The position numbers and the translations under genes are program-made. A model generated the notes under the pieces. That model saw nothing but the letters and a program-made list of their open reading frames with translations. It was not told where the DNA came from and searched no databases. 64,000 nucleotides of DNA, taken from Caenorhabditis remanei (Eukaryota > Nematoda > Chromadorea > Rhabditida > Rhabditidae). Below, in pieces: positions 35,580 through 47,900 of this stretch; position 1 is the first letter of the stretch; each line of letters begins with the position of its first letter. The stretch is from assembly GCF_010183535.1 (NCBI RefSeq), contig NC_071333.1, positions 19,156,587 through 19,220,586 of the forward strand, in the 5' to 3' direction.

Positions 35580-36774
35580 TAGTTGCATTTGCGGAGAGAA
35601 TCGGATCTGTTAAATATCAACAATATTATAGAATATAGTTTTAACTGTGTTTTAATTTAGTCCAAGTTTTTATAAATTTTCATTGTATCAATGTTAGCAA
35701 GTCCTGAACAAAAGTTTGATTTTATATGTTTGCAATTTTGAGCACTAAATCAATATGTTAATTGCAGAAAGGTATAGCAAGTTCGAAGAGAAAGTAAAGT
35801 ACTGAACACGACTTTTGAGTATGCATACATCCGTCCAGAAGTACCAATTGAAAAATCGAAGCGTGCACAAAGAACACCTTCAATAAAAGATACAGATTTT
35901 GTTCATCCTAGAACATAATTATTTCCAGAGTAAAACCACATCATCATTACTCTCCTCTTATTTTTCACATTACTGCGATCGCTGTGGAGACCACCACCCA
36001 CAGTACTCCCCAGACCAAAAAGGAGAGAGAGCGAGTAGAGGAGGAGACACAAAGAAAAAGAGGACAAACTGTGCGGACCACTCGGTCGGCCCCCAGGAGT
36101 TGCGCATAGCGGGGTCACTCGTATTACGTCTTTTTTCTAGAGTATTTTAATGTTTTCTCTATTTTTACCTGCCACTTTTGCACAGAATGTATGCTTTCAA
36201 CGTTTTTCTGTTTTTTTTGTGTTTCATATTCTCATAAGAAACTTAGAGACAAATAAGAAAAAACATGGTGAAACAATTTTAAGAAAAGACAATAGTTTCT
36301 TCAATTGGCAGCTAAGCGATTTGAATAAGGACGCTGATATCTAAAACTGAGGTCATCCGTAGTGAAACGAAGCGTTTAACTCAGTCCTTTATGCTAAGCA
36401 TTTGTGGAACAAAAGGGACTGTAAATCTAATTTTCTTCATTTCTCTAATTTTCAAAAGAAATTCGGTTCAGTTTATCAAAATTGTGATTTTATTTTATTT
36501 CTCGATAGAGAACCCCTAAACTATTGCATTCCCGCTTTTTATTCTCAGTGTTCGCGTAGTTTTCCTAATGACAACGCGTGTAACAATGTACGTAGAGGTG
36601 AAGTACCTAACGATTTCTCCCTAATTATCAACTCTGCTCATTTGAGACCTGTCTTAAAAGTTCTCATTTTCTCGCGTGTTTCTTCCTTTTCTCCCCTTAC
36701 TCCGAGATTCTCTTTAATGAATGTGTGTTTTGTAAATACCATTTATTTCTAGTAATCAATTTGTTCCAGACGAG
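35580..36774. other. Intergenic, upstream of the 36.8-kb gene
   Basis: No gene is supported. A purine-rich, GC-richer stretch with gagagagagcg lies at 35990-36120. Open frames here are short and lack splice or codon support. Confidence 0.5.
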
Positions 36775-37989
36775 ATGCCCGCCGAAAAACGAGATATTGC
36801 TAAGGAGCACAATGAGGATTCCACCCCAGTGACGAAATACGGGAGATTCGAAAGAAGTCAACCACCTGGTGAGTAGATATTTTTAGAAAAACTTCTTTTT
36901 TTTCGCTAAGACGTATGATATATATTAGGTTGATGCAGAATTTTCTGCAGTTACAAAATTGCTTTTTGAGATTTCATTTCTTAAGTTTGAGATCAACTTT
37001 TTTTTCTCGATTTTTCACTTTCCTCACGATATCTCGAGTTGTATTGAACCGAGAACTTTGGAATTTGGCACAGTTATGTAACTTGATATGGGGAAGATGG
37101 CTAAAAAATCAGATTTTAAGATGGATTTGTTAGCTTCGAGTTACACTCAAATAACCTCAAAATCTGCAGTTACAAAATTGCTTTGTTGATTCAAACCTTA
37201 TTTTTGCAGAGGTCCTATTCCCCAACTCTATTTCCGGATCCGCTCTTCTTGCCAAGAGACGTCTCCAGAGTGTCACAAAGTCGCCGAGCTCGTCGCTGGA
37301 GAAGATCAACTCTCCTACATACTTTCAAATTTTGAAAGATTTGAGACAAATCGAGAGAGATTTGAATGCCCCAGGTTAGTACAACATTGTATCAAGAGAG
37401 TTTGCAGGTCATTAGTTGATAATGTTTTGTAATGAATTCTGAAACTGTTAGAAAAAAGGAGACGTTAGTAGTTGTGGTTCATGGAAACGGCTCCGGGACA
37501 TTTCGCCACTAGACGTTTAGCCACCGGACATTTCGCCACCAGGAAATTCGCCACCAGACGTTTCGCCACCGATTTTTGGAAAATTTCCAAATCTTTATGG
37601 GGAGAAAAACATATCACTAGCATGTGTTGACTATGCTGATTAAGGCGATATGTTTTTCTCCCCATTAAGGTTTGGAAATTTTCCAAAAATCGGTGGCGAA
37701 GTGTCTGGTGGCGGAACGTCTAGTGGCGAAAAGTCCCGGAGCCATGGAAACAACATTAGTTTTCATGCTGAGTTATTTATTTTACAGATTTTCCGGCTAC
37801 GTCTTCATCAAATGGACCACCCCAAAAGGACCTCCGCAATTTGTAATCCCTAGTCAAAAGAAGGACAGACCAGAGGATAACGCAAACCACAACAAAAACA
37901 CAAGTTCGCCAGAGACCTCGAAGAAGTTTTGGCCGATCACTGCTACCCACTGGGTACACGGACCGGCCTACAAAAAGTTGTATAGCTGA
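36775..37989 (+). CDS. Three-exon gene of unknown function with two possible reading frames
   Basis: Exon 1 (36775-36868) starts MPAEKRDIAKEHNEDSTPVT after a gttccag acceptor. Exon 2 begins after tttttgcag at 37210 or, if the next AG is used, at 37212. It ends at 37374. Exon 3 begins at 37788. With 37210 the protein continues EVLFPNSISGSALLAKRRL and stops at 37846 (105 aa). With 37212 it continues GPIPQLYFRIRSSCQE, passes through exon 3 as RFSGYVFIKWTTPKG and stops at 37989 (152 aa). Both frames are open across the shared exons. The first acceptor looks stronger, and its codons resemble the neighbouring genes, whereas the second uses all of exon 3. Intron 2 contains a palindromic element. No family recognised. 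Confidence 0.55.
37489..37743. mobile_element. Palindromic non-autonomous element, copy 1, with 8-bp target duplication
   Basis: The termini are ggctccgggac and gtcccggagcc. Inside are repeated acatttcgccac-type units, followed by a ttccaaa hairpin arm and a centre near 37615. The element is flanked by perfect direct repeats atggaaac (37481-37488 and 37744-37751). It sits in intron 2 of the 36775 gene. It has the same family and layout as 56698-56892. Confidence 0.85.
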
Positions 37990-38804
37990 GGTCAAATATG
38001 AATTGAATTTTTAATATATTTTTTCTGTCAAATTTATGCACTATTATCATAAACAGTATTATAATTTTTACCATATATACATCATTAACGTTTTCAGCGA
38101 AAGTTAACAAAAAATGTAGATTAAAAGAAAAACTTCATTCTTATATTTTATCATCTGTACGGGCTTATTCTAACAAGGTATCTATCGGCAAAGTAATTTC
38201 TTGCATTCTCTGCCTTTTTTTGTCCTGAAAGACACATTTTCGAGCTGTATACTTCAATGGGCTGTCCCTTTTTGAGTTGGGTTCGCACTAAAAAGTTGTC
38301 ATTTACAAAAATGAAGCACTACTTCTCACTTTCACACTTCAAAAAAAAGTTAGCATTTTGAAAAAACCAGTGAGGCTGTAGCACATCCGCAATATGGACC
38401 ATTTTCAATTGAAAACAGCAAATGCGACAATGTTTTTGGGTAGTATCGTTTCTCAAGAGATATGTAAATCGGAATAATTTGTGAAGCTGGCCGATAACAT
38501 AAAACCCTCTTAAATTTCCATTTAAACAAAAACCTAAACTAAACACATAGGTGTTTTTATTACGGTCGGTTAGACACGTTACGGCTATCACTGACCATCA
38601 TTTTATCTTTTTATATCGAAATATTTTATAATTATTCGAAATCAATTTTCTTATTCAAAAAACACCTAGCACCTCAACAAAACAAATCTTTCTCATCTCA
38701 AGGTTCTCGTTATTACACCAACTGGTCTTTTTTGTATGTGTGTCTGCGTCCGTCGCTTTGCCCACCGCACATTTAACCGTAAACAAGAGGAGGAGGAAGT
38801 GTGT
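37990..38804. other. Intergenic stretch before the tRNA gene
   Basis: No gene is supported. One diverged copy of the dispersed repeat with tgtcatttacaaaaatgaag occurs near 38297. Confidence 0.5.
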
Positions 38805-38875
38805 GCCCGTATAGCTCAGTGGCAGAGCGTCTGTCTCGTAAACAGAAGGTCGGCGGTTCAATCCCGCCTGGGGGC
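38805..38875 (+). tRNA. tRNA-Thr, anticodon CGT
   Basis: The D arm is gctc/gagc. The anticodon stem is tctgt/acaga with loop ctcgtaa, giving anticodon CGT. The T arm is ggcgg/ccgcc with loop ttcaatc. The acceptor pairs gcccgta with tgggggc, with one G-G mismatch at the fifth pair and one U-G pair, followed by discriminator A. A run of T (tttttttt) follows as a polymerase III stop. The gene has no intron. The 71-nt length and the mismatch leave some doubt about full function. Confidence 0.85.
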
Positions 38876-40320
38876 ATTTTTTTTGGTAACTGTTAATTTT
38901 GTTATCAGGCATCACTTTTATCAAGCGAAGAATATGGGAAACGTTGTGTTTTCATATTTTTCTGAATTTTGATCACAAAAATGAAGACTTCAATTGAAAA
39001 TCAGCTATATTGAGCACGTGTTTCAATATTTTGTGTTTCATTTTTAGTCAATTGCTAAATTTTAGACAAAAATCAGCTCGGCGGTTTGTCCCGGATAATC
39101 CCGATGTCGTAACGGAGAAAAAATTTCACTGCGCCGGTTGCTCAATCAGGGCGATTGTTTCAAATTGGGGGTAGTAATGTAGATGCTTAGTGACTATATC
39201 ATTTTCATAAAAACCCGACACAATGCGGTTATATATATATACAGAGTAAAGACAAAGATTATAAAGTAAAGACCATAATTCTAACACTTTTGGTCGTTTT
39301 CAGTTGAAAATGTCCAACTTTGATAGTGTGTCGTGGTAATACTGATTGTCCCACCAGGTGAATTTCTAATAAATCAACCAGATACAAAGTAGTGCTTTAT
39401 TTTTGTAGTGTACAACTTTTTTGTCTGGGCACTATAAACGACAGCTCCAAAAATCTTACTGTTTTGCACTGAAATTGGTCGATTTGAGGGAGAAATCTTT
39501 TTGTTGATATGTAACTTGCTATAGTGTGACCGTACAAAAAAGTACTCAACTACAAAAATGGAGTTCTAGGCCCCTATGATTCATTGAAAACTTACTTAGT
39601 GGAATAATGAGTAATACCGTTACACACTCCAGGTAATTTCAAGTTGACAGGTCAAAAATCGCACTACGTTGTATTGAAATAGGACGATTTGAGGGAGAAA
39701 TTACTTTTTTGAGATGTAACTTGCTAAAGAACGTCCGTACAATAAAATTGGCAACCTCAAAAATGGAGTTGTGTATTTGGTCTGGTCGATCCATAAAAAG
39801 TTGTTTTGAGGGACAGTTATTTTTATCATGATGCACTCTCAAAGTTGGACATTTTCCACTGAAAAAGGAAATATGTGATATCATTTTGGCCGGTACTGTA
39901 TGTATGGTTGAGGCAATTAGAATTGAGACCCGTATCTATCCACGCATATCCCGCTATCCTGCTCGCTATCACAGTATAATCACTCATTCTCTGTATTTCC
40001 ATTTTATATGCTACCGTACTCCCCGGAAAAACATGTTGACAATCTCCGATCTCTATAAACCATGAGAAAAGAAACATCAATATATCAATTTTGTTATTCA
40101 TGTCCCAACCCCATTACTTTGCATAAACACTTATTTTTGCCCCCATTAAAACGTGAATCACTAGTGAACGGTCCCCTCTATTTGTTTGTTTTAGAGTGGG
40201 AGGAGCGATCGAGTCGAAAAATGTATGGAGAGCCTTTCGCTGTCTTTCTCACTTCCTTTCGTTTGTTCCCAAAAATTTTCTTAATCGAATTTTTGTCTGT
40301 GTTGTGGCTATTTCAACCTG
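38876..40320. other. Intergenic, rich in a dispersed repeat
   Basis: No gene is supported. At least three diverged copies of the family around tttgtagttgacaactttt and actacaaaaatg occur at about 39400-39440, 39530-39570 and 39720-39770. They sit next to sequences like gagggagaaat and taacttgctat. Confidence 0.5.
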
Positions 40321-41203
40321 ATGGCAGAAATAAATACCTTCCAGCCCAGAGGAGCTGGTGAGTAATGAAATTACCGTAAATACTGTATTATAACGACACC
40401 TGTAATAGAACGGCACCCCATATACACTCCGAATTCATGAATATGATTATCCCGGTAATTTTTCTCGGCCAAAAAAGTTTTTCGTTTAACTTTAATGAGT
40501 ATCTGGAACCAAAAAATTTCTCTTGATGGCAGAGGAACAATATAACGGCATGCTGTTATATAACAGTATTTACGGGAGTTTTCATAATTTTATTCCAGGT
40601 CATTTCCCATGTCGCCATTGCTATAAAGTGTTCAAATACGAAAGAAATCTCCACGAACACGTCTACGGAAACCATCCTCCAATGCATTACTGTTTTTTGT
40701 GCAATAACATTTTGCCTATCGAGCACAAACCAATTCAATTGCACATGATCACTATCCACAATCTTCCGGACACAAAAACCTGTGCTTGCTGTGATGCAAC
40801 ATTTGCCAGAAAATCTATCTATGATAACCACAAGAAACAAATTCGAAGTGGAGACAAGGTCAAACTCGAAACAGCAATTGCCACTTCTATCCGTTATCGA
40901 GATCCAATCTTATCAATCATGAATCCTAAGAAGAAAATGGAAGTTGAAGAACAGGAAGCAACAAAAACGCTGATGAACAAGCTTCCGTATAAAATCGTCT
41001 ACTCCAATGACAAAATAATTCCAAAGTCTGCTCTCCCAATACTCGCGGAAGCTGCAGTTGACATCATTCAAGCTGTTGGATTTGAAAAGCTGGGGATCCG
41101 TGCAAAAGTGAGTTTTCTATAAGCTCTTCTAACTCAAAATTGTTTTTTTTTGCAGAAGAGGAAAATTGATCGCGGTCCGGCCAGCCAAATGAGGACAAGT
41201 TAA
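40321..41203 (+). CDS. Small C2H2 zinc-finger protein, 197 aa
   Basis: The exons are 40321-40357, 40599-41107 and 41156-41203. The start MAEINTFQPRGAG splices in phase into FPCRHCYKVFKYERN. An alternative start at 40526 (MAEEQYNGMLLYNS) reads in the same frame through the intron end. Finger 1 is C17-C20-H33-H38 and finger 2 is C44-C47-H61-H66. A third partial finger has C74-C77-H90 but lacks the final His. After the fingers come a basic stretch (NPKKKMEVEE) and a region rich in Ala, Ile and Val, with a KKRKIDRG end that may be a nuclear signal. C2H2 fingers usually bind DNA or RNA, and three close fingers fit a regulatory protein. An AATAAA lies near 41296. No specific orthologue is recognised. 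Confidence 0.75.
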
Positions 41204-43639
41204 AACACTCATACCAGCGATGAGCGGTTTCATAATTCATTTGTATACTTTTTGTTATTTTTCGTTATTTTTTTATCGAACAACCCTGAAAGTATAATAA
41301 ATCAAGCACAATAAACAAAAAAAGTCAAATATCATCACTTCAAAAAGTTTGCAGCTACTGGAGCAACTATTACAATAAAAAAGAAATACAACACGAAAAT
41401 CGGTGGTTTTATCAAAAAGAAAAAAACATTGGCTTGCCTTTCAGTTTTTTTGTGTCTTAAAAGCGGAGCACTAGGGAAGAATGTGCGGGGGATCAAGAAT
41501 TTAATCGTATTAATGGACAAAAAAATTAATGGTGGAAGGATATTTCGAAATTTTCGCAGAGCATCCCTTCCGATTGATTTCCTGTGTTACAAACGCTCCT
41601 TGAGAACATGGTTTTCTGAAAAAAATATCATTGACTACGGAAGTAATGAAATAACGGAACAACAATAGAGGAAAAAGTGACCTGTAAAATTAAAGCGCAC
41701 TCAATGCAAAACTGCTTGAATCCGCAAAATTGTTTCGACATTTCATCACGTCTCCTTATTTTCTCCAAATTCCATTCAACCAGCAGTCTGGGGCAAATTC
41801 GTTTCCAAACATCGTAGCTGCATGACGAAAAAGTAAGCATGCGGTTGCGTAGCGGCTCGCCTGAAAATTCGTTCACTACGTTATTTACTACAATATTTAT
41901 GAATTTTCGCATAAAAATATAAGAAAAATTACCTTTATAACTTTGCAGTTTGCATCTGAGCCGCGTTTCTAGTATAGTGTACATCTCGTTCTACATAAAT
42001 TCTCTTATTTAATGTGAGGCTGTAATCGGGGCGCCATAGGACATCCAGAATCATCTTGAATTGTCGGTTATCAGGGCGACTTAGAAACTTGAGAAATATT
42101 GATGACTCCATGGAATAACGCGAGTGTCTGCCTAATCACGACGGCTTTCCAGAAGGTTCCAGGTGACGAGGGCCTCATACGAGCCGAGTTTGCAAATGGA
42201 GCTTTTAACAATCATCCACATTGACCTTTGAACTATACGATTTTCTGCGTCCGTAGCGTTTGATGTATTTTGTCCATGAACACGTCCTCTTTGATTTTCG
42301 AGAGCAAAAACCTATTCTCTTCTACTTTACACGTTCGATCGTTAGACGTGAATCTTTGACGTTTTCTTTATATCCGCTTCATAGTCGGGAGCTTCAAGTA
42401 CATCTGTGAAAAATGAACCAATATTAGTTTGCTTTCGAATAATACTCACTTTGCAACACGGCAACATGTTCAATCAATTGCTGTCATAGTCCAATGTCAA
42501 TCTAGCCTAATCTTGTCGTTTCAGCAATATTTCTGGCAGTTGTTTGCTGACAAAGTCGCTGTTATGCCGACACTTCTCATTCAACTGTTTTCCTTCTCGT
42601 TCTCTCTGTCAGAAGTTTCTTCTAGATCCAGCATTCCGATATCCCGTCCACGTAATTACAGTTAAACGATTAAATTGAGTCAGTGCAGCTTTGTATTCTA
42701 TTTCAGCGATCTGGAGCTGACGCAATCACAAACAACGAAGCAGCATCGCATAGAAGTATTAAATCGGTCATGTATCGGAACACCTGAAAATCAATACATA
42801 TACTACGGGAATAGTGGACTTGCGGAACAAAAATCTAGGAAAAATTACCTTCGAAATGTTGCGATTCAAGATTTATTTGAATCAGATGCATTTGCGGTGG
42901 TTTTGTAATGTAGTCGACTTGTAAAAACAGTGGACACTGTCTTTTTCACTGGATTGGGCCTGCTTCCAGTAATTTTTATCAACAGACTACTTTTCTTTGT
43001 CGACAAATTTCAAGCTCTTGGTTTGTAACGCTTTGCAATTCTCGCATTTTGATTCGGTATTGCAGAAAATCATGTTGGCAATATAGTTATGACTCCGTTC
43101 TTGTGCAGCAACCCGTGATTTGACTGGGCGAGTCGAAATGGAGTTGTACAGCCTGAAAAAAGCAGATAAGCTTGGTGTTCTACATTTGAGTCTACTAACC
43201 TTCATCCGAGTTTCTCGATTTTAACAGCGAGTACTATTTTCCCAGAGCCAGTTGTGTTCTTCTCATCTGATTCCGCAACATCGGACCCAAGAAATCGATA
43301 ATCCGCTGATAAGAGTTATCTTGAATTGTCGATCCTCAGCAGGGGAGCCCAGAAACTTGAGAAATATGGACGATTCCGAGGAATAACGCGAGTGTCTGCC
43401 TAATCACGACGGCTTTCCAGAAAATTCCAGCGGACGAGGAACAGTATGTGCCGCTGAATAGCCGAGCTCGCAAATGGTGCTTTCAGTAATCCTTCACATT
43501 GAGCTTTGAACTAGACTTTTTTCATCCGTAGGGTTTGATGTCACTTGTCCATAAGCACGTCCTTTTTGATTTCCGGAAGCAAGAAAATTCCATTGACAGA
43601 CGGAATTGCAGACACTTAGCAATTCTCTAAGTAACAGTT
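41204..43639. other. Intergenic with duplicated sequence next to the CAD pseudogene
   Basis: About 42050-42320 and 43310-43580 are diverged copies sharing aataacgcgagtgtctgcct and aatcacgacggctttccaga. They are probably part of the decayed CAD-like locus, but I cannot assign them to a domain. Open frames here are short and shared by no conserved exon pattern. Confidence 0.45.
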
Positions 43640-44980
43640 GTTTTTTTTCAGGAATGCTTCGAAATCTTCTCCGTTCTGAGCGACGTTCATTGCAGCTCCA
43701 GAGAGAACGTAGGATGAACGAATGAGGCACGCGTAGCCGACCTGGAAATAGGAAAATAAGTTGAATGATATAATTGGGCGCGTTGAGAGTGATTTAGAAA
43801 ATTTTATTATGAGAGATAACTGATATTCTACTTATTTCACTGGTTTAATGACAACATTTCATCATTTCTCTAGTCTCACCTGATCAGCGAACTTCTTCGC
43901 ATCCCCCATATTATCGTTTCTTCTTCAACTGTGGCTGGCTGATTTTCAGTGGCTTCAATCTTCTTGTGAACTTGAATCGATCCTCGGCGTTATCGATATC
44001 GCCCGGTGATGTTCCGAAGATCTTGACTTGAGCTCTACTCAAGCTCATCGCAATATTGTTCGATGCCTATCCTCCGAATGCCAGCATACTCCTCTCGGTT
44101 GTTCAATATGATACACATCAAGAACAGTTTTAAATGAGATCTTCTCAAAATACAATCGATCACACATATCGTAATCAGTGAAGACAGTTTCTGGATTACA
44201 AATGACTGTAATAGTGGAGTATCCATGTGCATCCAATTCACGAATGCATCTGACACAGTCAAATTCGACTGAAGATCCGATACGGTAGACTCCTGATCGG
44301 AGAACCATCACTGCCTTCTTCCTGTTTATTCGTTCTCGACTCCATTAATAGTGGTGTTGTAGAGTTGTTTGAGTAGACCATTTTCTGGCGATTGTGTCGA
44401 TTTGTTTCACACATGCTTTGATTCCATTGGCGAAACGGGCCTTGCGGACAGTCTGCTCGTTGCTGTAACAAGAGAATAAATTTCACGGTTATTGATCTGT
44501 CAGTATGCCCAAATATCCAGACTTCTATCCTATCTGTCTGTCTGTATCACCAAATGTTCAGCTCACCTTCCAATCTTCTTTGCAATCTGTCTATCCCAGA
44601 ATCTGGCTTGTTTTGCTTCCAACAACAACTCAGCAGACGCAGACACTGTATTGACATAATTCTTCTCTTATAATAGATATCTACGATATTCTGAATTCTA
44701 TAAAAAAACCATTCGTCAGTTGCAGTCTACACATGACCCTTCTCCACATCGAAATCTCCAGAATACATTCCACGTGCAAAAACGAACATTCTTTTATATG
44801 TCTCAAAACATCGCCCGATTCTCATGACCTCTCCTGCAGATTTCATCGAACTTCCGATTTGAGCGCTGGCTCGAGCAAATTTTCCAAGATCCCAACGTTG
44901 AATCTTCAGGACACAATAGTCGAGATTTGGCTCGAAGCAGGCAGTAGTCGTACCAGTGACACTGTTAAGAATGACTGAAA
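43640..44980 (-). pseudogene. Pseudogene of CAD (carbamoyl-phosphate synthetase region)
   Basis: Ordered minus-strand fragments follow the synthetase large-unit sequence. They are [20 protein letters not shown] and [19 protein letters not shown] (44.95-44.8 kb), then [20 protein letters not shown] (44.63-44.57), [19 protein letters not shown] (44.45-44.38), [16 protein letters not shown] and [19 protein letters not shown] (44.31-44.12). These are followed by [20 protein letters not shown] (44.03-43.95) and [20 protein letters not shown] (43.74-43.67). Introns with GT/AG ends survive between some fragments, so this is a genomic duplicate and not a retrocopy. In-frame stops, frameshifts and a G-to-R change in the conserved VLGSGVYRIG motif show it is dead. 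Functional CAD (pyr-1 in nematodes) makes pyrimidine precursors. The glutaminase, dihydroorotase and transcarbamylase parts are not recognised here. Confidence 0.88.
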
Positions 44981-47900
44981 AATGTTATCCGAGAGCGAGT
45001 TTTGCATCTATGGATATCCAGTTATTTTGGAAAGAGTTGGCTTCTATATGGCAGTGTCGTCGAACGATACGTTCTATTCGGCTGAACTACTGCCTCAGGT
45101 GCACTTCAAACTCCAGACGTAGTGGAGGTGCTGTGGAAGTTTCTACCCGTTTTCATCGATTATCATTTTTCGGTACGAGACGAGATGAAGTTTCCAACAA
45201 AACATTGCTCAGCAAAGTTCACATCATGAATCGCTCAGCAAAGTTCACATCAAACCTTGATTCCGATTTCTCTAAAAGAAAAAGTTTCAGAAAATTGAGC
45301 ATAATTACAAACTCACATGTTTAATTTGAATACCGTTGATACTCCCACTCAATCAATTCTACCACCAATAACACAACAAACATCAAAACAGATTCCCAAT
45401 GAATCGAATCGTCTACACTTGAAATAACTGGCTTCTCCGGGCAAATGGTGTTTTAGCACTAGACATCGGGTTGCCTATTGATCTTCCTTAATCCTCCAAC
45501 TTCTACGTTCATCCTTTCATGAGCTTTCAGAAGTTGTCCAGGTTTAGTTTCTCGCGACGAAGTTCTAGACAGCCAAAATGTGGGATCTGGACCATCCATC
45601 CGTATAATCCTCTCTATTTCCGCTTGCAGCATCTCAATCTAATGTAGTTGAGTAGAATTTTTGCCGAAAATTTAGTTGAACATTGATGTAGAAGCAGTAC
45701 TATCATGTGATGCTGATTTGAATAAACCATGAAGAGCTAGACGTCAAAATCTTCCCATCGATTCCTGTTGTTTCTCATATCGCAGAGTAGACGTTTCCCG
45801 CTCTCTCGACCTCATATTCTGAAAAAGATATTGCATGATTATTCGAAAAATCTTTCAATTCTCACGTCGAACGTTAGTTGCTGCGATTGGTATGACCATT
45901 TGAGAGTGATGGTTCTGAGAGCATCAACGCAAATTCCAAATCTCATCGTGGAGTACTGCCCGGGTTGATGGAGAGCACGGAGTTGAGGTCAGAATGAAAT
46001 AAGTTCTGAGGTCTCTCCGATTCTCAATCCATCCTTTGATCTTTTACCACACGTTCTCCAACAGGTAGTTCGGGACGGAGAAACATTTGTCAATATTGAC
46101 CTGAAAATACAAAGTTATTCTATCGGATATTAAATAAAATCATTTTTCAAGCTGAAAGACGAATATTTTTGTGTGTTCGTCTTCTCATCAAAGATATGAG
46201 CCAATTTTTCCTTTCACAACCAGTTTTCTCACAAATTACCGGTAAATAACGAAATCAATACGTTCTAATGAATAAAAATTTATCTGAAACATTATTATAC
46301 GGTTTTAATCTATATAATTGATTGAAAAGCACGTAAAAATGGTGAAAATAGGTAATTAGTTTGTTAGCCGTACTCTGCATCTTAAATCTCTAATGCGTGT
46401 CAATAGAGCGCGATTGTGTGGCCTAGCGGTGGAAAGTTCGGTCGTGGGGGAATAAAGTCAATGTCAGATCTTCAAAACTGGAAATTTAGACTTGTAATCG
46501 TCTTTAGAGTTTCAATAACTGATGGAAAAAATTTCAAAGATTCAAAAAACGGATATAGATTTTAAAAGAAGCAGATATCTGATAGTTAGCGGGCTAGAAA
46601 ATCAGAATAATGTAATTTTCAGAGAAACTGCTTGGTTTATGGTTGCATTCTACATATTTTTAGATCAAACGCCGAGTTAAAGTCTTAGCTGAACTGAGTT
46701 GGGAGAAAGACGTTTACTTCTAAAAACTTATGCGATTTAAGATGAAAAAAAATTTGAAAAATTATTGAAAATTGCTATAAGCTGTAACAAAAATTGAATA
46801 TCTGAAGGATTTCATGAAGATTTTTGTTTGAATCCTTCTAATAATCCTTATTCAACTTAAATAGAGCATTTTCAGTTAAATAATACAAAATTTATAGCAA
46901 AGCATCCAAAAATGGTTTCGAAAATCGGTTTCACTGACAAGAACCGTTGCAACCTGAGATCCCATCATATATCACGGTTGAATCACACTTTTCTTGAGTG
47001 CGTATTGCTTCATTCAGTAATTTTCTAAAGTTCGGTCAGGTTTTTTTTAGGAAAAATGGTATTTTGCTCAATTTTTGCTACTTTTCTGCTATTCTGTCAA
47101 CTGTTTCTTAAATTCTTACATTTTTGATGCAAAAAAATGAAAGTTACAAAACGAGATCGTCTGGAAATAATTAGAATTTGCGCAAAGCCGTCAAAACCGT
47201 CAAAACCACAAGACTTTCACTCTGTTCTTAAGCGTGAAGAACGTTTTCATCAAAATTGGACTGAGAAATACAATTCCCCATTGCACGGTAAAGGTTTACG
47301 CCTATTCCTGTATTTTTTTGCAGTATTTTGAGTAGCAAAACATACGGAAGGCACTCCTGAAACGAGTAAGCGGCAAATCCAGAGTATCCAGACTCGTTGT
47401 TGTACATCATGGTGGCCAGAAAAATGGAATGTTATGAGTTGAGCCGTCTACTTTGGACGCAATCATCTGAAAATATGGCTATCAGGGGAAAGAATGATTT
47501 GCCGAAGAAAATATGTAGAAGACTACACCCATGTGGTGTTCAAGGGAGGCGAGGAGAAGAGAGAAAAAAAGAGAATCGATATCCAAGGGAGAGAAACAAA
47601 GACGAATGGTCCTTTCTGCGTCTCTCCGTTCCGTATTATCTTTTTCTTTTGACCTGGTTCGTATGCGCATTAGACATCGTCCGCGAGAGATGGCAAGTGT
47701 CCCCCCGCTCTTCTCGGTCTGTGTGTGTGTGTGTCCTGGGAGAAAACGAAGAAAGAAGGATGTGGTGGATAAGATTTAACGGTGGCTGGTGCGCAGGGGA
47801 AGGAAGGAGAGACCAGCTGAAAAACAATTTGTTGAAAGGAAGGAAAAAAGTAGGAAGGAAACAAATGAGCTCAAATCCAGGAATTCAGAAAGAAAAATCC

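Noticed and set aside
36915..37133. Repeated phrase gcagttacaaaattgcttt at 36947 and 37167 as a possible element
   Set aside because: Only a short direct repeat with no inverted ends. It is noted as intron sequence of the 36775 gene.
38655..38924. Minus-strand open frame with QAGLNRRPSVYETDALPLSY
   Set aside because: It is the well-known false protein read antisense through a tRNA gene. The tRNA-Thr explains it.
42987..43205. Minus-strand frame next to the CAD remnants
   Set aside because: I could not align it to any CAD domain, and it has no consensus splice sites.
47137..47331. Frame MKVTKRDRLEIIRICAKP with a possible gtaaag donor at 47286
   Set aside because: The only nearby acceptor would make an intron of about 37 nt and a stop within three codons. 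No other partner exon was found.
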